Source of the DNA: Prevotellaceae bacterium UBA2448
Lineage (GTDB): Bacteria; Bacteroidota; Bacteroidia; Bacteroidales; Bacteroidaceae
Direction of reading: 5' to 3'
Length of the DNA: 64,000 bases
Assembly: GCA_002342585.1 (NCBI GenBank)
Contig: DDQG01000042.1
Span: 22,056-86,055 of the forward strand
Under the pieces are notes generated by a model, which saw only the letters and a list, made by a program, of their open reading frames with translations, had not been told where the DNA came from and did no database searches. Positions 1 through 8,352 of this stretch are shown piece by piece. The position numbers and the translations under genes are program-made. Numbering within the stretch: position 1 is the stretch's first letter; each line of letters starts with the position of its first letter.

Positions 1-1
1 C

Positions 2-271
2 GTATCACAGATTATCTGTGTTTTCATAAATGCCTGGTGGAAGGTGAGCACCCACATGGTGGGCATGGGAGGTCTGGTAGGAGCGCTGCTGGCATTCAGC
101 AATCTGTTCTATTTCAATCCGCTATGGTACACCTGCGGACTAATCATACTGAGCGGAGCAGTAGGCACAAGCCGCATCATACTGAGACAACACTCGCTGG
201 CTCAGGTGTTGGTAGGCTTCGGCATAGGCTTTGTCTGCTCACTGGTATTTATCCTATTGGCTTGGATGTAA
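2..271 (+). CDS. PAP2-family membrane phosphatase, C-terminal part
   Basis: The reading frame is open from the window edge and ends at a TAA at 269-271, so only the last 89 residues are present. They hold hydrophobic helices and two stretches resembling the PAP2 (type 2 phosphatidic acid phosphatase) signature: K-V-S-T-H-M-V-G, where the usual SGH lies, and S-R-x5-H-x3-Q, where the usual form is SR-x5-H-x3-D. The histidines remain but the last acidic residue is Gln. PAP2 proteins dephosphorylate lipid phosphates or undecaprenyl pyrophosphate at the membrane; the substrate here cannot be told. The gene ends 16 bp before purE, so the two are probably cotranscribed. Confidence 0.75.
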   Translation, partial: VSQIICVFINAWWKVSTHMVGMGGLVGALLAFSNLFYFNPLWYTCGLIILSGAVGTSRIILRQHSLAQVLVGFGIGFVCSLVFILLAWM

Positions 272-287
272 TTTAAAAACTGAAAAT

Positions 288-794
288 ATGACACCAATCG
301 TTTCAATTATCATGGGCAGCACAAGCGACCTGCCCGTTATGGAGAAAGCAGCACAGTTTTTGGATGAGATGCAAATCCCATTCGAGATGAACGCATTGTC
401 AGCTCACAGAACACCAGACGCAGTAGAGGCGTTTGCAAAGGGAGCAAAGGAGCGCGGCATCAAGGTAATCATCGCTGGTGCAGGAATGGCAGCAGCTCTG
501 CCAGGAGTAATCGCAGCAAGCACTACTCTGCCAGTTATCGGAGTACCCATCAAAGGCAGTGTGCTCGATGGAATGGATGCTGTGTTCTCAATCATGCAAA
601 TGCCTCCGGGAATTCCTGTAGCTACAGTAGCTATCAACGGCGCTCTGAATGCTGCCATCCTCGCTGTGGAGATGATGGCTCTTGCCGACGAAGCTCTTGC
701 CGAGAAGTTTGCCGACTACAAGAAGGGACTTTGCAAGAAGATTGAAAAGGCAAATGCAGAACTTAAGGAAGTGAAATATAAGTTTAAGTGTTAA
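288..794 (+). CDS. purE: N5-carboxyaminoimidazole ribonucleotide mutase
   Basis: This enzyme shifts the carboxyl group of N5-CAIR to give CAIR in de novo purine synthesis. The 168-residue product has the class I PurE features: the phosphate-binding GSTSDLPVM near residues 10-18 and SAHRTP at 38-43 with the catalytic His40. The ATG at 288 is chosen because it gives the family's usual start (MTPIVSIIMGS); the frame stays open upstream to 231 but overlaps the preceding gene. The gene lies just behind the PAP2 gene and 72 bp ahead of ispG, with a hairpin in that gap. purE beside ispG is a gene order I associate with Bacteroidales. Confidence 0.97.
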   Translation: MTPIVSIIMGSTSDLPVMEKAAQFLDEMQIPFEMNALSAHRTPDAVEAFAKGAKERGIKVIIAGAGMAAALPGVIAASTTLPVIGVPIKGSVLDGMDAVFSIMQMPPGIPVATVAINGALNAAILAVEMMALADEALAEKFADYKKGLCKKIEKANAELKEVKYKFKC

Positions 795-851
795 GCCGCT
801 AATCTTTGTCGTCATATCGATATATCGAAATATCGTTATGTCGAAGCGGCT
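794..851. repeat. Two-tier inverted repeat between purE and ispG
   Basis: The outer arms are AGCCGCT (794-800) and AGCGGCT (845-851). The inner arms are CATATCGATAT (813-823) and ATATCGTTATG (830-840), 10 of 11 paired, around a 6-nt loop. The hexamer ATATCG recurs three times inside. No T-tract follows, so it does not look like an intrinsic terminator. It would form a long RNA hairpin 15 nt before the ispG start. Confidence 0.7.
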
Positions 852-866
852 CCAAAAGGAAAAACC

Positions 867-2252
867 ATGTACACAAGAAGGAAGAGCAGCGAGGTTGTCG
901 TAGGCAATGTGAAGATAGGCGGCAAGAACCCTATCCGCATTCAGTCGATGGCAAATACCTCGACAATGGATACTGAGGGCAGTGTGGCTCAGGCAATGCG
1001 AATAGTTGATGCCGGTGGTGAGATAGTGCGTTTCACCACTCAGGGACAGCGTGAGGCACAGAATATGCAAAACATAAAAGATGGTTTGCGAGTTGCCGGC
1101 TATGATGTTCCATTGGTGGCTGATGTACACTTCAACGCAGCTGTGGCTGATACAGCAGCTACAATATGTGAGAAGGTTCGCATCAATCCAGGCAATTATG
1201 TAGATCCCGCCCGCACATTCAAGAGCCTGGAATATACAGACGAGGAATATGCCGATGAAATCAAGAAAATCGAAAGTCGGTTCGTACCTTTCCTGAATAT
1301 CTGCAAGCAGCACAATACTGCTATCCGCATAGGAGTGAATCACGGTTCGCTGTCGGATCGCATCATGTCGCGCTATGGCGATACTCCAGCAGGTATGGTG
1401 GAGTCGTGTATGGAGTTCCTCCGTATCTGTGTAAAGGAAAATTTCAGCAATGTAGTTATCTCAATCAAGGCAAGCAACACCGTCGTAATGGTTCGCACTG
1501 TACGACTGCTCGTAAGCGAGATGGAGAAGGAAGGGATGGCTTTTCCACTGCACCTCGGAGTGACTGAAGCAGGAGAAGGCGAAGACGGCAGAATAAAGAG
1601 TGCTGTGGGCATTGGTGCCCTGCTCTGTGAGGGCATAGGCGACACGATAAGAGTAAGTCTGTCGGAAGCTCCGGAGAAGGAAATCCCTGTTGCCCAAAAA
1701 CTGGTGGAGATGATTCCTGACTGTGCTAAGATAAGGGAAGAGGCTAAGGCAACCATCAAGGACGACACAGTGACTCTGAGCCTCAACGAAGGTAAATGGG
1801 AGGACTTGCAACTGAAGGCTGCTATGGCTACAGGAGCTCTTTTCATCGATGGATTGGCACATAAATTGGAAATCAAGAACGAGGGATTCTCGAAAGAAAA
1901 ACTCACTGACCTTGCCGATTCAATACTGCAGGCTGCAAGAGTTAAGTTCGTAAAAACAGAATATATTTCCTGTCCTGGTTGCGGTCGCACTCTGTACAAT
2001 CTGGAAGAGACTATTGCGAAAATAAAGGAAGCTACCAAACACCTCGTAGGACTGAAGATAGGTATCATGGGATGTATCGTAAACGGTCCAGGCGAGATGG
2101 CTGATGCCGACTATGGTTATGTAGGTGCCGGAGTAGGCAAAATCAGTCTGTACAAGGGTAAGCAGTGTATCGAAAAGAATATACCCGAAGCAGAGGCAGT
2201 AAGCCGACTGCTGGAGTTGATAAAAAATGACAGGTTAGAGGTTAGGGGTTAG
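867..2252 (+). CDS. ispG: 4-hydroxy-3-methylbut-2-enyl diphosphate synthase (IspG), plant/Bacteroidetes type
   Basis: IspG reduces MEcPP to HMBPP in the MEP isoprenoid pathway with a [4Fe-4S] cluster. The 461-residue protein has the N-terminal TIM barrel (about 1-285), then a spacer, then the iron-sulfur domain. The cluster cysteines are C369 and C372 (CPGC) and C403 (GCIVNGPGE, with E410). The sequence around IRVSLSEAPEKEI and LFIDGL is of the large plant-like type. However, the spacer between barrel and cluster domain is only about 80-95 residues, whereas type II enzymes carry a much longer extra (A*) domain and usually exceed 600 residues. The last six codons and the stop are made of heptamer repeats that run on into queH. 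Confidence 0.96.
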   Translation: MYTRRKSSEVVVGNVKIGGKNPIRIQSMANTSTMDTEGSVAQAMRIVDAGGEIVRFTTQGQREAQNMQNIKDGLRVAGYDVPLVADVHFNAAVADTAATICEKVRINPGNYVDPARTFKSLEYTDEEYADEIKKIESRFVPFLNICKQHNTAIRIGVNHGSLSDRIMSRYGDTPAGMVESCMEFLRICVKENFSNVVISIKASNTVVMVRTVRLLVSEMEKEGMAFPLHLGVTEAGEGEDGRIKSAVGIGALLCEGIGDTIRVSLSEAPEKEIPVAQKLVEMIPDCAKIREEAKATIKDDTVTLSLNEGKWEDLQLKAAMATGALFIDGLAHKLEIKNEGFSKEKLTDLADSILQAARVKFVKTEYISCPGCGRTLYNLEETIAKIKEATKHLVGLKIGIMGCIVNGPGEMADADYGYVGAGVGKISLYKGKQCIEKNIPEAEAVSRLLELIKNDRLEVRG

Positions 2253-2296
2253 AGTTGATAGATAATAGATAATAGATAATAGTTGATAGTTGATGG
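2232..2296 (+). repeat. Heptanucleotide tandem repeats spanning the ispG stop and the queH start
   Basis: Three heptamers AGGTTAG, AGGTTAG, GGGTTAG (2232-2252) encode the last residues and TAG stop of ispG. After a 9-nt unit come three identical ATAATAG (2262-2282), then TTGATAG and TTGATGG, the last containing the queH ATG at 2293. Almost every unit ends in TAG. The whole intergenic space is thus short tandem repeat. Confidence 0.85.
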
Positions 2297-2847
2297 AAAA
2301 GGAGGTATTATTGCATTCTTGTTGTGCGCCCTGTTCGAGTGCCATACTCGAATGGATGCTTGCTAATGGAGTGCGCCCTACTATCTTCTATTGCAATCCT
2401 AACATCTTTCCAGAGGAAGAATACACAATAAGAAAACAGGAGATAACGAGATATGCCGAGAAATTAGGTCTGAGGATTATAGACGATGACTACAACCATC
2501 AGGCTTGGTTGGATTTTGTGAAGGGTTACGAAAAGGAACCTGAAAGGGGAAAACGTTGTCTTATGTGTTTTAAATACCGATTGCTCCGTTCTGCACAGAA
2601 ATGCAAAGAACTGGGTTTGCAGGAATTCACCACCACTTTGGCATCGAGTAGATGGAAGTCGCTCGAACAGATTACAGAAGCCGGAGAGTGGGCTGCAGAA
2701 CATGTCGGAGGTGATGTGCGTTTTGACTCCAGAAACTGGCGCAAGGGAGGTCTTCAGGAACGCAGGAATCAGTTGCTGAAGGAAAACGGTTTCTATAATC
2801 AGAGGTATTGCGGGTGCGAGTTTAGCGTACCCAGTGTTCAGGATTGA
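2293..2847 (+). CDS. queH: Epoxyqueuosine reductase QueH
   Basis: QueH (formerly DUF208) catalyses the last step of queuosine synthesis, epoxyqueuosine to queuosine in tRNA, and replaces the B12-dependent QueG. The 184-residue protein has the family cysteine sets: HSCCAPCS near the N terminus, CLMC in the middle and CGC near the C terminus, which bind a [4Fe-4S] cluster and a second metal. The ATG at 2293 is preferred over the TTG three bases upstream. No good Shine-Dalgarno is visible because the leader is heptamer repeat. The 3' end overlaps the convergent EnvC-like gene by 26 bp. Confidence 0.9.
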   Translation: MEKEVLLHSCCAPCSSAILEWMLANGVRPTIFYCNPNIFPEEEYTIRKQEITRYAEKLGLRIIDDDYNHQAWLDFVKGYEKEPERGKRCLMCFKYRLLRSAQKCKELGLQEFTTTLASSRWKSLEQITEAGEWAAEHVGGDVRFDSRNWRKGGLQERRNQLLKENGFYNQRYCGCEFSVPSVQD

Positions 2848-4270
2848 GCAATGTGCTCTCGCGACGCAACTGGAAATGCAATGTGTAATGTCCATCCGGG
2901 TCGGCTCCTACAACACCAAGGGTGTCTTTTGTTTTCACCTTCTGTCCCTTGCGAACCGACACACTCTTCAAACCTGAATAAACACTTATGTAACTGCCAT
3001 GACGCAACATAACTATGTAAGTAGAGCCATACTGGAATATGCTACTTACTTCGCCATCGAATATTGCACGCGCCATAGCACCCTGCTGACCACGAATATC
3101 GATACCCTTACTGTTTAGAGTTACATTGCGCAAGCCCTGTACATTATACATACCGAAGTGGCGGGTTATGTTGAATCCACCAGTGATAGGCATTGGCAAA
3201 CGACCCTTGTTGGCAGTGAAACTGCTACTCAGTTTATCGTTATATTCTGAATATCTGAACTTCTCAACTTTTGTACCCTTATCCGCTGTTGAAGATGAAG
3301 AAGAGGAACTCTTACTGCTCTTCTTAGAAGTCTTGGTATTGTTGGCAGCCTGAGCAGCTCTGCGGGCTTCTTCCTCCTGACGACGACGCTCTGCCTCAGC
3401 ACGACGACGACGTTCTGCTTCAATCTCCTCCTGAATCAGTTTTTCAATCTGATTGCTCAGTTGCTGTTCACGTTTCTGGTATTCAGCAATCTGCTTATTT
3501 ACCAAATCGAGGTTCTTATTTAGAAGGGTTGCCTTCGACTCACAATTAGACTTCAGACGGGCAAGTTGTTTCTGATGAGACTCCATAGTGCCAAGATTCA
3601 TCTTCATAGCTGCCTGAGCACCTAACAACTTATTACGTGCATTATTGACTTCGAGTTGTTTCTCCTGTATCAGTTCTCCCTGCGCACGCTGATAGGTAGT
3701 GTATTCGCGAATGTATCGCATACGGCGGAGTATCTGTGCGAAGTTATCAGCAGAGAAAATAAAGGTAAGACGCTGTTGCACAGTCTGCTGCTTACGCTGT
3801 TGCATAAGGGAACGCGCATATTGCTTACGACGGAGTTCCAGCTGTGCTTCAAGACGCGAAAGTTCGGCAGACATAGAGTCGATATTTGCCTGCAAAGTCT
3901 TTATCTCCACACTCAGGCTATCGATGGAACGCTGCTGACGGTTCATCTTGCCGTTTATGACAAGCACACTGTCGAGGTTTGCCTTAATATTCTTAGCCAA
4001 CTGCTTAGCACGCTCCTGTTCGAGTTTTCGTTTGCGCTCAGCTTCCTTCTTGGCATTGCGAAGTTGTGTTTTTTTATCTACCTTCTTCGCAGAAGACTTC
4101 CTGGCGGAAGACTTCTGAGTTGTAGCAGTCTTTCGTCGCTGTGCCGCTACAGGAGTAGATACGGAAAGACACACAAGAAAGAGCATACAGAAACATATCA
4201 GTTTGTATGCTGTAGCCAGTCTGGAATGCCCAAACGAACCAAGTGTAGTATGTCGGCTAATAATACGCAT
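2822..4270 (-). CDS. EnvC-like murein hydrolase activator with coiled coil and degenerate M23 domain
   Basis: The 482-residue protein begins with a long n-region and a hydrophobic segment (about 24-40, cleavage likely after VAAQ) and is probably periplasmic. A Lys/Ala-rich stretch and a long coiled coil (about 60-300) follow, then a low-complexity Ser/Lys linker, then a LytM/M23-like domain (about 355-482). In that domain the usual H-x-GIDI zinc ligand is replaced by NSKGIDI, while LHFQL near the end keeps the later His. This resembles EnvC, which activates amidases rather than cutting peptidoglycan itself. The ATG overlaps the stop of the upstream lipoprotein gene as TAATG, supporting this start and translational coupling. 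The 3' end overlaps queH. Confidence 0.85.
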   Translation of the reverse strand: MRIISRHTTLGSFGHSRLATAYKLICFCMLFLVCLSVSTPVAAQRRKTATTQKSSARKSSAKKVDKKTQLRNAKKEAERKRKLEQERAKQLAKNIKANLDSVLVINGKMNRQQRSIDSLSVEIKTLQANIDSMSAELSRLEAQLELRRKQYARSLMQQRKQQTVQQRLTFIFSADNFAQILRRMRYIREYTTYQRAQGELIQEKQLEVNNARNKLLGAQAAMKMNLGTMESHQKQLARLKSNCESKATLLNKNLDLVNKQIAEYQKREQQLSNQIEKLIQEEIEAERRRRAEAERRRQEEEARRAAQAANNTKTSKKSSKSSSSSSSTADKGTKVEKFRYSEYNDKLSSSFTANKGRLPMPITGGFNITRHFGMYNVQGLRNVTLNSKGIDIRGQQGAMARAIFDGEVSSIFQYGSTYIVMLRHGSYISVYSGLKSVSVRKGQKVKTKDTLGVVGADPDGHYTLHFQLRRESTLLNPEHWVR

Positions 4271-4890
4271 TAGAAGTCGGAGAGGCTTTTAAAGAGTTCT
4301 TCGGCAGAAACCTGGTCATACTTGTACGAAGGAACTGTATGAGCTTCCCAGTCGGATTTGTCGTTTTTGCTGGAGAGGTTAAGTGTCAGTTCTACAGTTT
4401 TTCTGCCAAGAGGGAAGTGAAACTGCAGTTGGTCTGTATCCTCTCGTGTTGCCTGCTGCCAGAAATAGTTTTCAATAGTCTGATAGTCTATTCCACGATT
4501 TGAATATCGGTTCAAGTCATCGTATGTCAGCACAACATAACGTTTGTTATACCTGTCAATCAGCAGAATAGAGTTAGGGTCTATCTCCATGCGACCTACT
4601 TCAGAGATTCCGAGGATAGGATCTACGAGCGCGAGCTGAATTACTTCTCCTTTACGCATACGAAGAGTGCCGCTGGTGCCTATGTTGCTGCCATCGTATT
4701 TCAGTTTAACACGAACATGAGCAGTCATATTGGTCTGAGCAGTGATTGCTCCTGAATTGTCTTGAGTCTGTTCTGTAATGACTGATGTCTGAGGTCCAGT
4801 AACAGATGTAGTTTCTGTAGCCTTCTTGCTGCTTCGGCACGCTGTCAGGAGTGCTACAGCAAGAAGAAGTAAATATAGGTTTTTTGTCAT
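4270..4890 (-). CDS. DUF4292-family lipoprotein
   Basis: The 206-residue protein has a lipoprotein signal peptide with lipobox LTAC (Cys18), so it should be lipid-anchored in the envelope. The body (about residues 50-200) is a beta-rich fold with the pattern I recognise as DUF4292: GTLRMRKGE, then LGISEVGRMEI, then DRYNKRYV. The biochemical role is unknown. It is translationally coupled to the EnvC-like gene (TAATG), which suggests a shared task in cell-wall or envelope maintenance. It is divergent from asd. Confidence 0.85.
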   Translation of the reverse strand: MTKNLYLLLLAVALLTACRSSKKATETTSVTGPQTSVITEQTQDNSGAITAQTNMTAHVRVKLKYDGSNIGTSGTLRMRKGEVIQLALVDPILGISEVGRMEIDPNSILLIDRYNKRYVVLTYDDLNRYSNRGIDYQTIENYFWQQATREDTDQLQFHFPLGRKTVELTLNLSSKNDKSDWEAHTVPSYKYDQVSAEELFKSLSDF

Positions 4891-4963
4891 ATGCTTGAAC
4901 TTTAGACACCTCTAGAATTCGGAGTGAGGGAGAACCTAAGGGTGTAGATTTCAATTTTGAGCG

Positions 4964-5002
4964 CAAAGTTAGTGATTTATTCATAGAAATGTCGTACCTT
5001 CG
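4964..5002. promoter_or_regulatory. Overlapping divergent promoter elements, DUF4292 lipoprotein and asd
   Basis: On the minus strand TAACTTTG (4971-4964) fits the Bacteroidetes -7 box TAnnTTTG for the lipoprotein gene. On the plus strand TACCTTCG (4995-5002) is a one-mismatch -7 box for asd. Neither has a convincing TTTG -33 box at 19-22 nt, so the call is tentative. Confidence 0.4.
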
Positions 5003-5028
5003 CGCGCAAATTTTAAACAATATATAAT

Positions 5029-6039
5029 ATGAAAGTAGCAATTGTTGGCGCAAGCGGCGCTGTAGGACAGGAATTTCTCCGTGTACTTGATGAGAGAAAC
5101 TTCCCTATCGATGAATTAGTTTTGTTTGGTTCAAGCCGTAGTGCCGGCACAAAATACACCTTCAGAGGTAAGGAATATGAAGTAAAACTGCTGAAGCATG
5201 GCGATGACTTCAAGGGTATTGACATCGCATTTACCAGTGCTGGAGCTGGAACTAGCAAAGAATTTGCTGAGGACATTACTAAGTTTGGTACTGTGATGAT
5301 TGACAACTCAAGTGCATTCCGTATGGACGACGATGTGCCATTGGTTGTGCCTGAGTGCAACGCCGAGGATGCTCTGAACCGCCCACGCGGCATCATCGCA
5401 AATCCTAACTGTACAACTATCATGATGGTTGTGGTACTTAAACCAATCGAAAAACTAAGTCACATCACTCGCATTCACGTAGCAAGTTATCAGAGTGCCA
5501 GTGGTGCCGGTGCAGCTGCTATGGCAGAACTGCAGCAGCAGTACAAGGAAATCGTAGAGGGCAAAGAACCAACAGTTAATAAGTTTGCATATCAGTTGGC
5601 ATACAACGTAATTCCACAGATTGACGTATTCCAGGACAACGGATATACAAAAGAGGAGATGAAGATGTTCAACGAAACTCGTAAGATTATGCACACAGAT
5701 GCTAAGTGTTCTGCTATGTGCGTTCGTATCTCTTCACTTCGTGCTCACAGCGAGGCTGTATGGGTAGAAACAGAAAAGCCTATCTCTGTAGAAGAGGCTC
5801 AGGCAGCTATCGCAGCAGCTGACGGCGTAACACTCATCGACGACCCAAAGACTCAGAAGTACCCAATGCCACTGTTCACAGCCGGTAAGGACGATGTATA
5901 TGTAGGTCGTGTACGCAAGGATCTCGCAAACGAAAACGGTCTTACATTCTGGCTTAGCGGTGACCAGATTAAGAAGGGTGCAGCACTGAACGCAGTACAG
6001 ATTGCTGAATACCTTATCAAAGTAGGAAACGTGAAATAA
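5029..6039 (+). CDS. asd: Aspartate-semialdehyde dehydrogenase
   Basis: Asd reduces aspartyl phosphate to aspartate semialdehyde, the branch point to lysine/diaminopimelate, threonine and methionine. The 336-residue protein starts with the NADP-binding glycine loop GASGAVGQE. It carries the active-site Cys128 in NPNCTT, the conserved SASGAG segment after the nucleophile, and a later catalytic His in the LRAHS region. Length and motifs are standard. It is monocistronic: the lipoprotein gene is divergent upstream and a strong hairpin terminator follows the stop. It functionally connects with ddh at 24.7 kb, which uses a product of the same branch. Confidence 0.97.
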   Translation: MKVAIVGASGAVGQEFLRVLDERNFPIDELVLFGSSRSAGTKYTFRGKEYEVKLLKHGDDFKGIDIAFTSAGAGTSKEFAEDITKFGTVMIDNSSAFRMDDDVPLVVPECNAEDALNRPRGIIANPNCTTIMMVVVLKPIEKLSHITRIHVASYQSASGAGAAAMAELQQQYKEIVEGKEPTVNKFAYQLAYNVIPQIDVFQDNGYTKEEMKMFNETRKIMHTDAKCSAMCVRISSLRAHSEAVWVETEKPISVEEAQAAIAAADGVTLIDDPKTQKYPMPLFTAGKDDVYVGRVRKDLANENGLTFWLSGDQIKKGAALNAVQIAEYLIKVGNVK

Positions 6040-6058
6040 TTCACATACTTATATAAAT

Positions 6059-6091
6059 AACAAGCCCAACCTACAGAAGGTTGGGCTTGTT
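6059..6091. terminator. Bidirectional hairpin terminator between asd and the FKBP gene
   Basis: Perfect 14-bp stem AACAAGCCCAACCT (6059-6072) with AGGTTGGGCTTGTT (6078-6091) around the loop ACAGA. T-rich sequence follows on the plus strand and A/T-rich sequence on the other side. It sits between two converging genes. Confidence 0.9.
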
Positions 6092-6112
6092 GTTTGCTTA
6101 TACTGAACTATA

Positions 6113-6745
6113 TTATCTCCAACTGGTATTCTCGCCTCGGGCATATACCTTAACGAGTTTCACATCGAAGATAAGTGTTGAGTAGTCGGGAATATTTGAG
6201 TACGTACTGGAACTGTTGCTTCCATAACCTACATAGTAAGGGATAACCATGTGACATATTTCCCCCTCCACCATGTCTTGCAAAGCCTGACAGAATCCGG
6301 GTACATTCTGACTGACTGCCAAAAGTGTTGGAACAGCTGTCTTCTCGTCTATCTCGTATATAGATTTCTCCGTAAAACTCTGTCCGAACACATGCCCCTC
6401 GGGGTAGCTCCTTGAAGGAATTAAACGTCCTCTGTAGAACACACGAACTGAATCGGAATAAAGAGATTTCACAGTTCCATATCCAGCCTGGAGTTTCTGC
6501 ACATACACATATATATTATTATTACCAGGATTAGCATCAGCATATTCCTTTGGAATATAATATACAAGTGCACGAGTCCATTTATTCGTACCTTGCTGAG
6601 CAAGACGGGCAATAGAATCAACGTATACTTGATTACGAGCCTGCCAGTTGTCGTATTCACCAGCCTCGCTCTCATTCTTTGAACATGAGAACAGAATCAG
6701 CGAAAGAACGCAACTGAGAAGAGCTATATACGAGAGTTTTGACAT
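6113..6745 (-). CDS. FKBP-type peptidyl-prolyl isomerase lipoprotein
   Basis: The 210-residue protein has a lipoprotein signal (LFSC, Cys21) and a C-terminal FKBP domain (about 95-205). That domain shows VRVFYRGRL, the core pattern GFCQALQDMVEGE, the VIPYYVGYG loop and the closing LIFDVKLV strand. It should catalyse proline isomerisation or act as a chaperone in the cell envelope. Some active-site aromatic residues differ from canonical FKBP12, so catalytic strength is uncertain. It lies 9 bp behind glyS and is presumably cotranscribed. Confidence 0.9.
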   Translation of the reverse strand: MSKLSYIALLSCVLSLILFSCSKNESEAGEYDNWQARNQVYVDSIARLAQQGTNKWTRALVYYIPKEYADANPGNNNIYVYVQKLQAGYGTVKSLYSDSVRVFYRGRLIPSRSYPEGHVFGQSFTEKSIYEIDEKTAVPTLLAVSQNVPGFCQALQDMVEGEICHMVIPYYVGYGSNSSSTYSNIPDYSTLIFDVKLVKVYARGENTSWR

Positions 6746-6754
6746 AATTATATA

Positions 6755-8308
6755 TTATTTCAAGTTCTTCAAGAGACTTGGAATGCTTACCTGGTCTTCT
6801 ATGATTCCACGCAATTCGCTGATAGCAACACGCTTCTGTTCCATTGTGTCGCGATAACGAAGAGTTACGGTATTGTCTTCCAGTGTCTGGTTGTCAACAG
6901 TTACACAGAATGGAGTACCGATGGCATCCTGACGACGGTAACGCTTACCAATCTGATCCTTCTCCTCGTACTTGCAGTTGAAGTGGAATTTGAGTTCGTC
7001 GATAATTTCACGAGCTTTCTCTGGCAGACCATCTTTCTTAGTAAGTGGGAACACAGCCAATTTGATAGGAGCAAGTGCTGCAGGTAAACGCAATACAGTA
7101 CGTACATCACCACCTTCGAGATGTTCTTCGCAATAGCTATGGCAGATGACAGAAAGGAACATACGGTCAACACCTATACTTGTTTCAATAACGTATGGAG
7201 TGTATGACTTATTCTCTTCTGGGTCAAAGTACTCAATCTTCTTGCCTGAGTATTTAGCATGCTGAGAAAGGTCGAAGTTAGTACGAGAGTGGATACCCTC
7301 TACCTCCTTGAAACCGAATGGCATCTTGAATTCAATATCAGTTGCAGCATTAGCATAGTGTGCCAACTTATCATGATCATGGAAACGGTAGTTCTCAGCA
7401 CCGAATCCAAGAGCTTGATGCCAAGCCATACGACGTTTCTTCCACTCGTCAAACCACTGAAGTTCTGTACCAGGTTTTACGAAGAATTGCATCTCCATCT
7501 GTTCGAACTCACGCATACGGAAGATGAACTGACGAGCTACGATTTCATTACGGAAAGCCTTACCAATCTGCGCTATACCGAATGGGAGTTTCATACGACC
7601 AGTCTTCTGTACGTTCAGGTAGTTTACGAAGATACCCTGTGCAGTTTCTGGACGCAGGTAGATAGTGCTTGCACCTTCAGCAGCAGCACCCATCTCAGTC
7701 TTGAACATAAGGTTGAACTGACGTACATCTGTCCAGTTGCGAGTACCGGAAATAGGACAAACTATCTCTTCGTCAATGATAATCTGACGCAAACCTTCGA
7801 GGTCAATGCCTCCAGGTGCATTCATCACATCCTGATAGCGCTGGTGAAGAGCGTCACGCTTAGCTGTCTCCTCAAGAACGCGAGGAGAGGTAGCACGATA
7901 CTGAGCCTCATCGAAAGCATCACCAAAACGCTTACGAGCCTTAGCTACTTCCTTCTCAATCTTGTCATCGTACTTAGCAATCTGTTCTTCGATAAGAACA
8001 TCTGCACGATAACGTTTTTTTGAGTCGCGATTGTCGATAAGTGGGTCGTTGAAAGCATCTACGTGTCCACTTGCCTTCCATATAGTCGGGTGCATGAAGA
8101 TTGCAGAATCGATACCCACGATATTCTCGTGCAGAAGTACCATATACTGCCACCAATACTGCTTGATGTTGTTTTTCAACTCAACACCGTTCTGTCCATA
8201 ATCATAAACTGCTCCGAGACCATCGTATATCTCAGAAGACGGAAATACAAAACCATATTCCTTACAGTGGCTTACCACTTTCTTGAAAATATCCTCCTGT
8301 TGTGCCAT
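6755..8308 (-). CDS. glyS: Glycyl-tRNA synthetase, dimeric single-chain type
   Basis: Charges tRNA-Gly. The 517-residue protein is the alpha2 type found in Bacteroidetes, archaea and eukaryotes rather than the alpha2beta2 type of E. coli. Class II motifs are visible: the Gly-rich N terminus (DGLGAVYDYG), the catalytic RPETAQG stretch, motif 2 around FRNEI to REFEQME, motif 3 ETSIGVDRMF, and a C-terminal anticodon-binding domain (about 410-517). The promoter region is shared with the divergent ArgE-like gene and forms a near-palindrome. The FKBP gene follows after 9 bp. Confidence 0.97.
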   Translation of the reverse strand: MAQQEDIFKKVVSHCKEYGFVFPSSEIYDGLGAVYDYGQNGVELKNNIKQYWWQYMVLLHENIVGIDSAIFMHPTIWKASGHVDAFNDPLIDNRDSKKRYRADVLIEEQIAKYDDKIEKEVAKARKRFGDAFDEAQYRATSPRVLEETAKRDALHQRYQDVMNAPGGIDLEGLRQIIIDEEIVCPISGTRNWTDVRQFNLMFKTEMGAAAEGASTIYLRPETAQGIFVNYLNVQKTGRMKLPFGIAQIGKAFRNEIVARQFIFRMREFEQMEMQFFVKPGTELQWFDEWKKRRMAWHQALGFGAENYRFHDHDKLAHYANAATDIEFKMPFGFKEVEGIHSRTNFDLSQHAKYSGKKIEYFDPEENKSYTPYVIETSIGVDRMFLSVICHSYCEEHLEGGDVRTVLRLPAALAPIKLAVFPLTKKDGLPEKAREIIDELKFHFNCKYEEKDQIGKRYRRQDAIGTPFCVTVDNQTLEDNTVTLRYRDTMEQKRVAISELRGIIEDQVSIPSLLKNLK

Positions 8309-8352
8309 TGATTATATTTGTACTTTTTAATTTGACTGCGTAAAAATCAGCG

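Noticed and set aside
588..1343. A 251-codon minus-strand frame across purE and ispG
   Set aside because: Both underlying plus-strand genes are certain; the product looks like a shadow without domains or start signal.
7259..8023. A 254-codon frame antisense to glyS
   Set aside because: It lies wholly opposite a clear synthetase gene, is rich in Ser/Thr/Cys/Leu as antisense shadows are, and matches no family.
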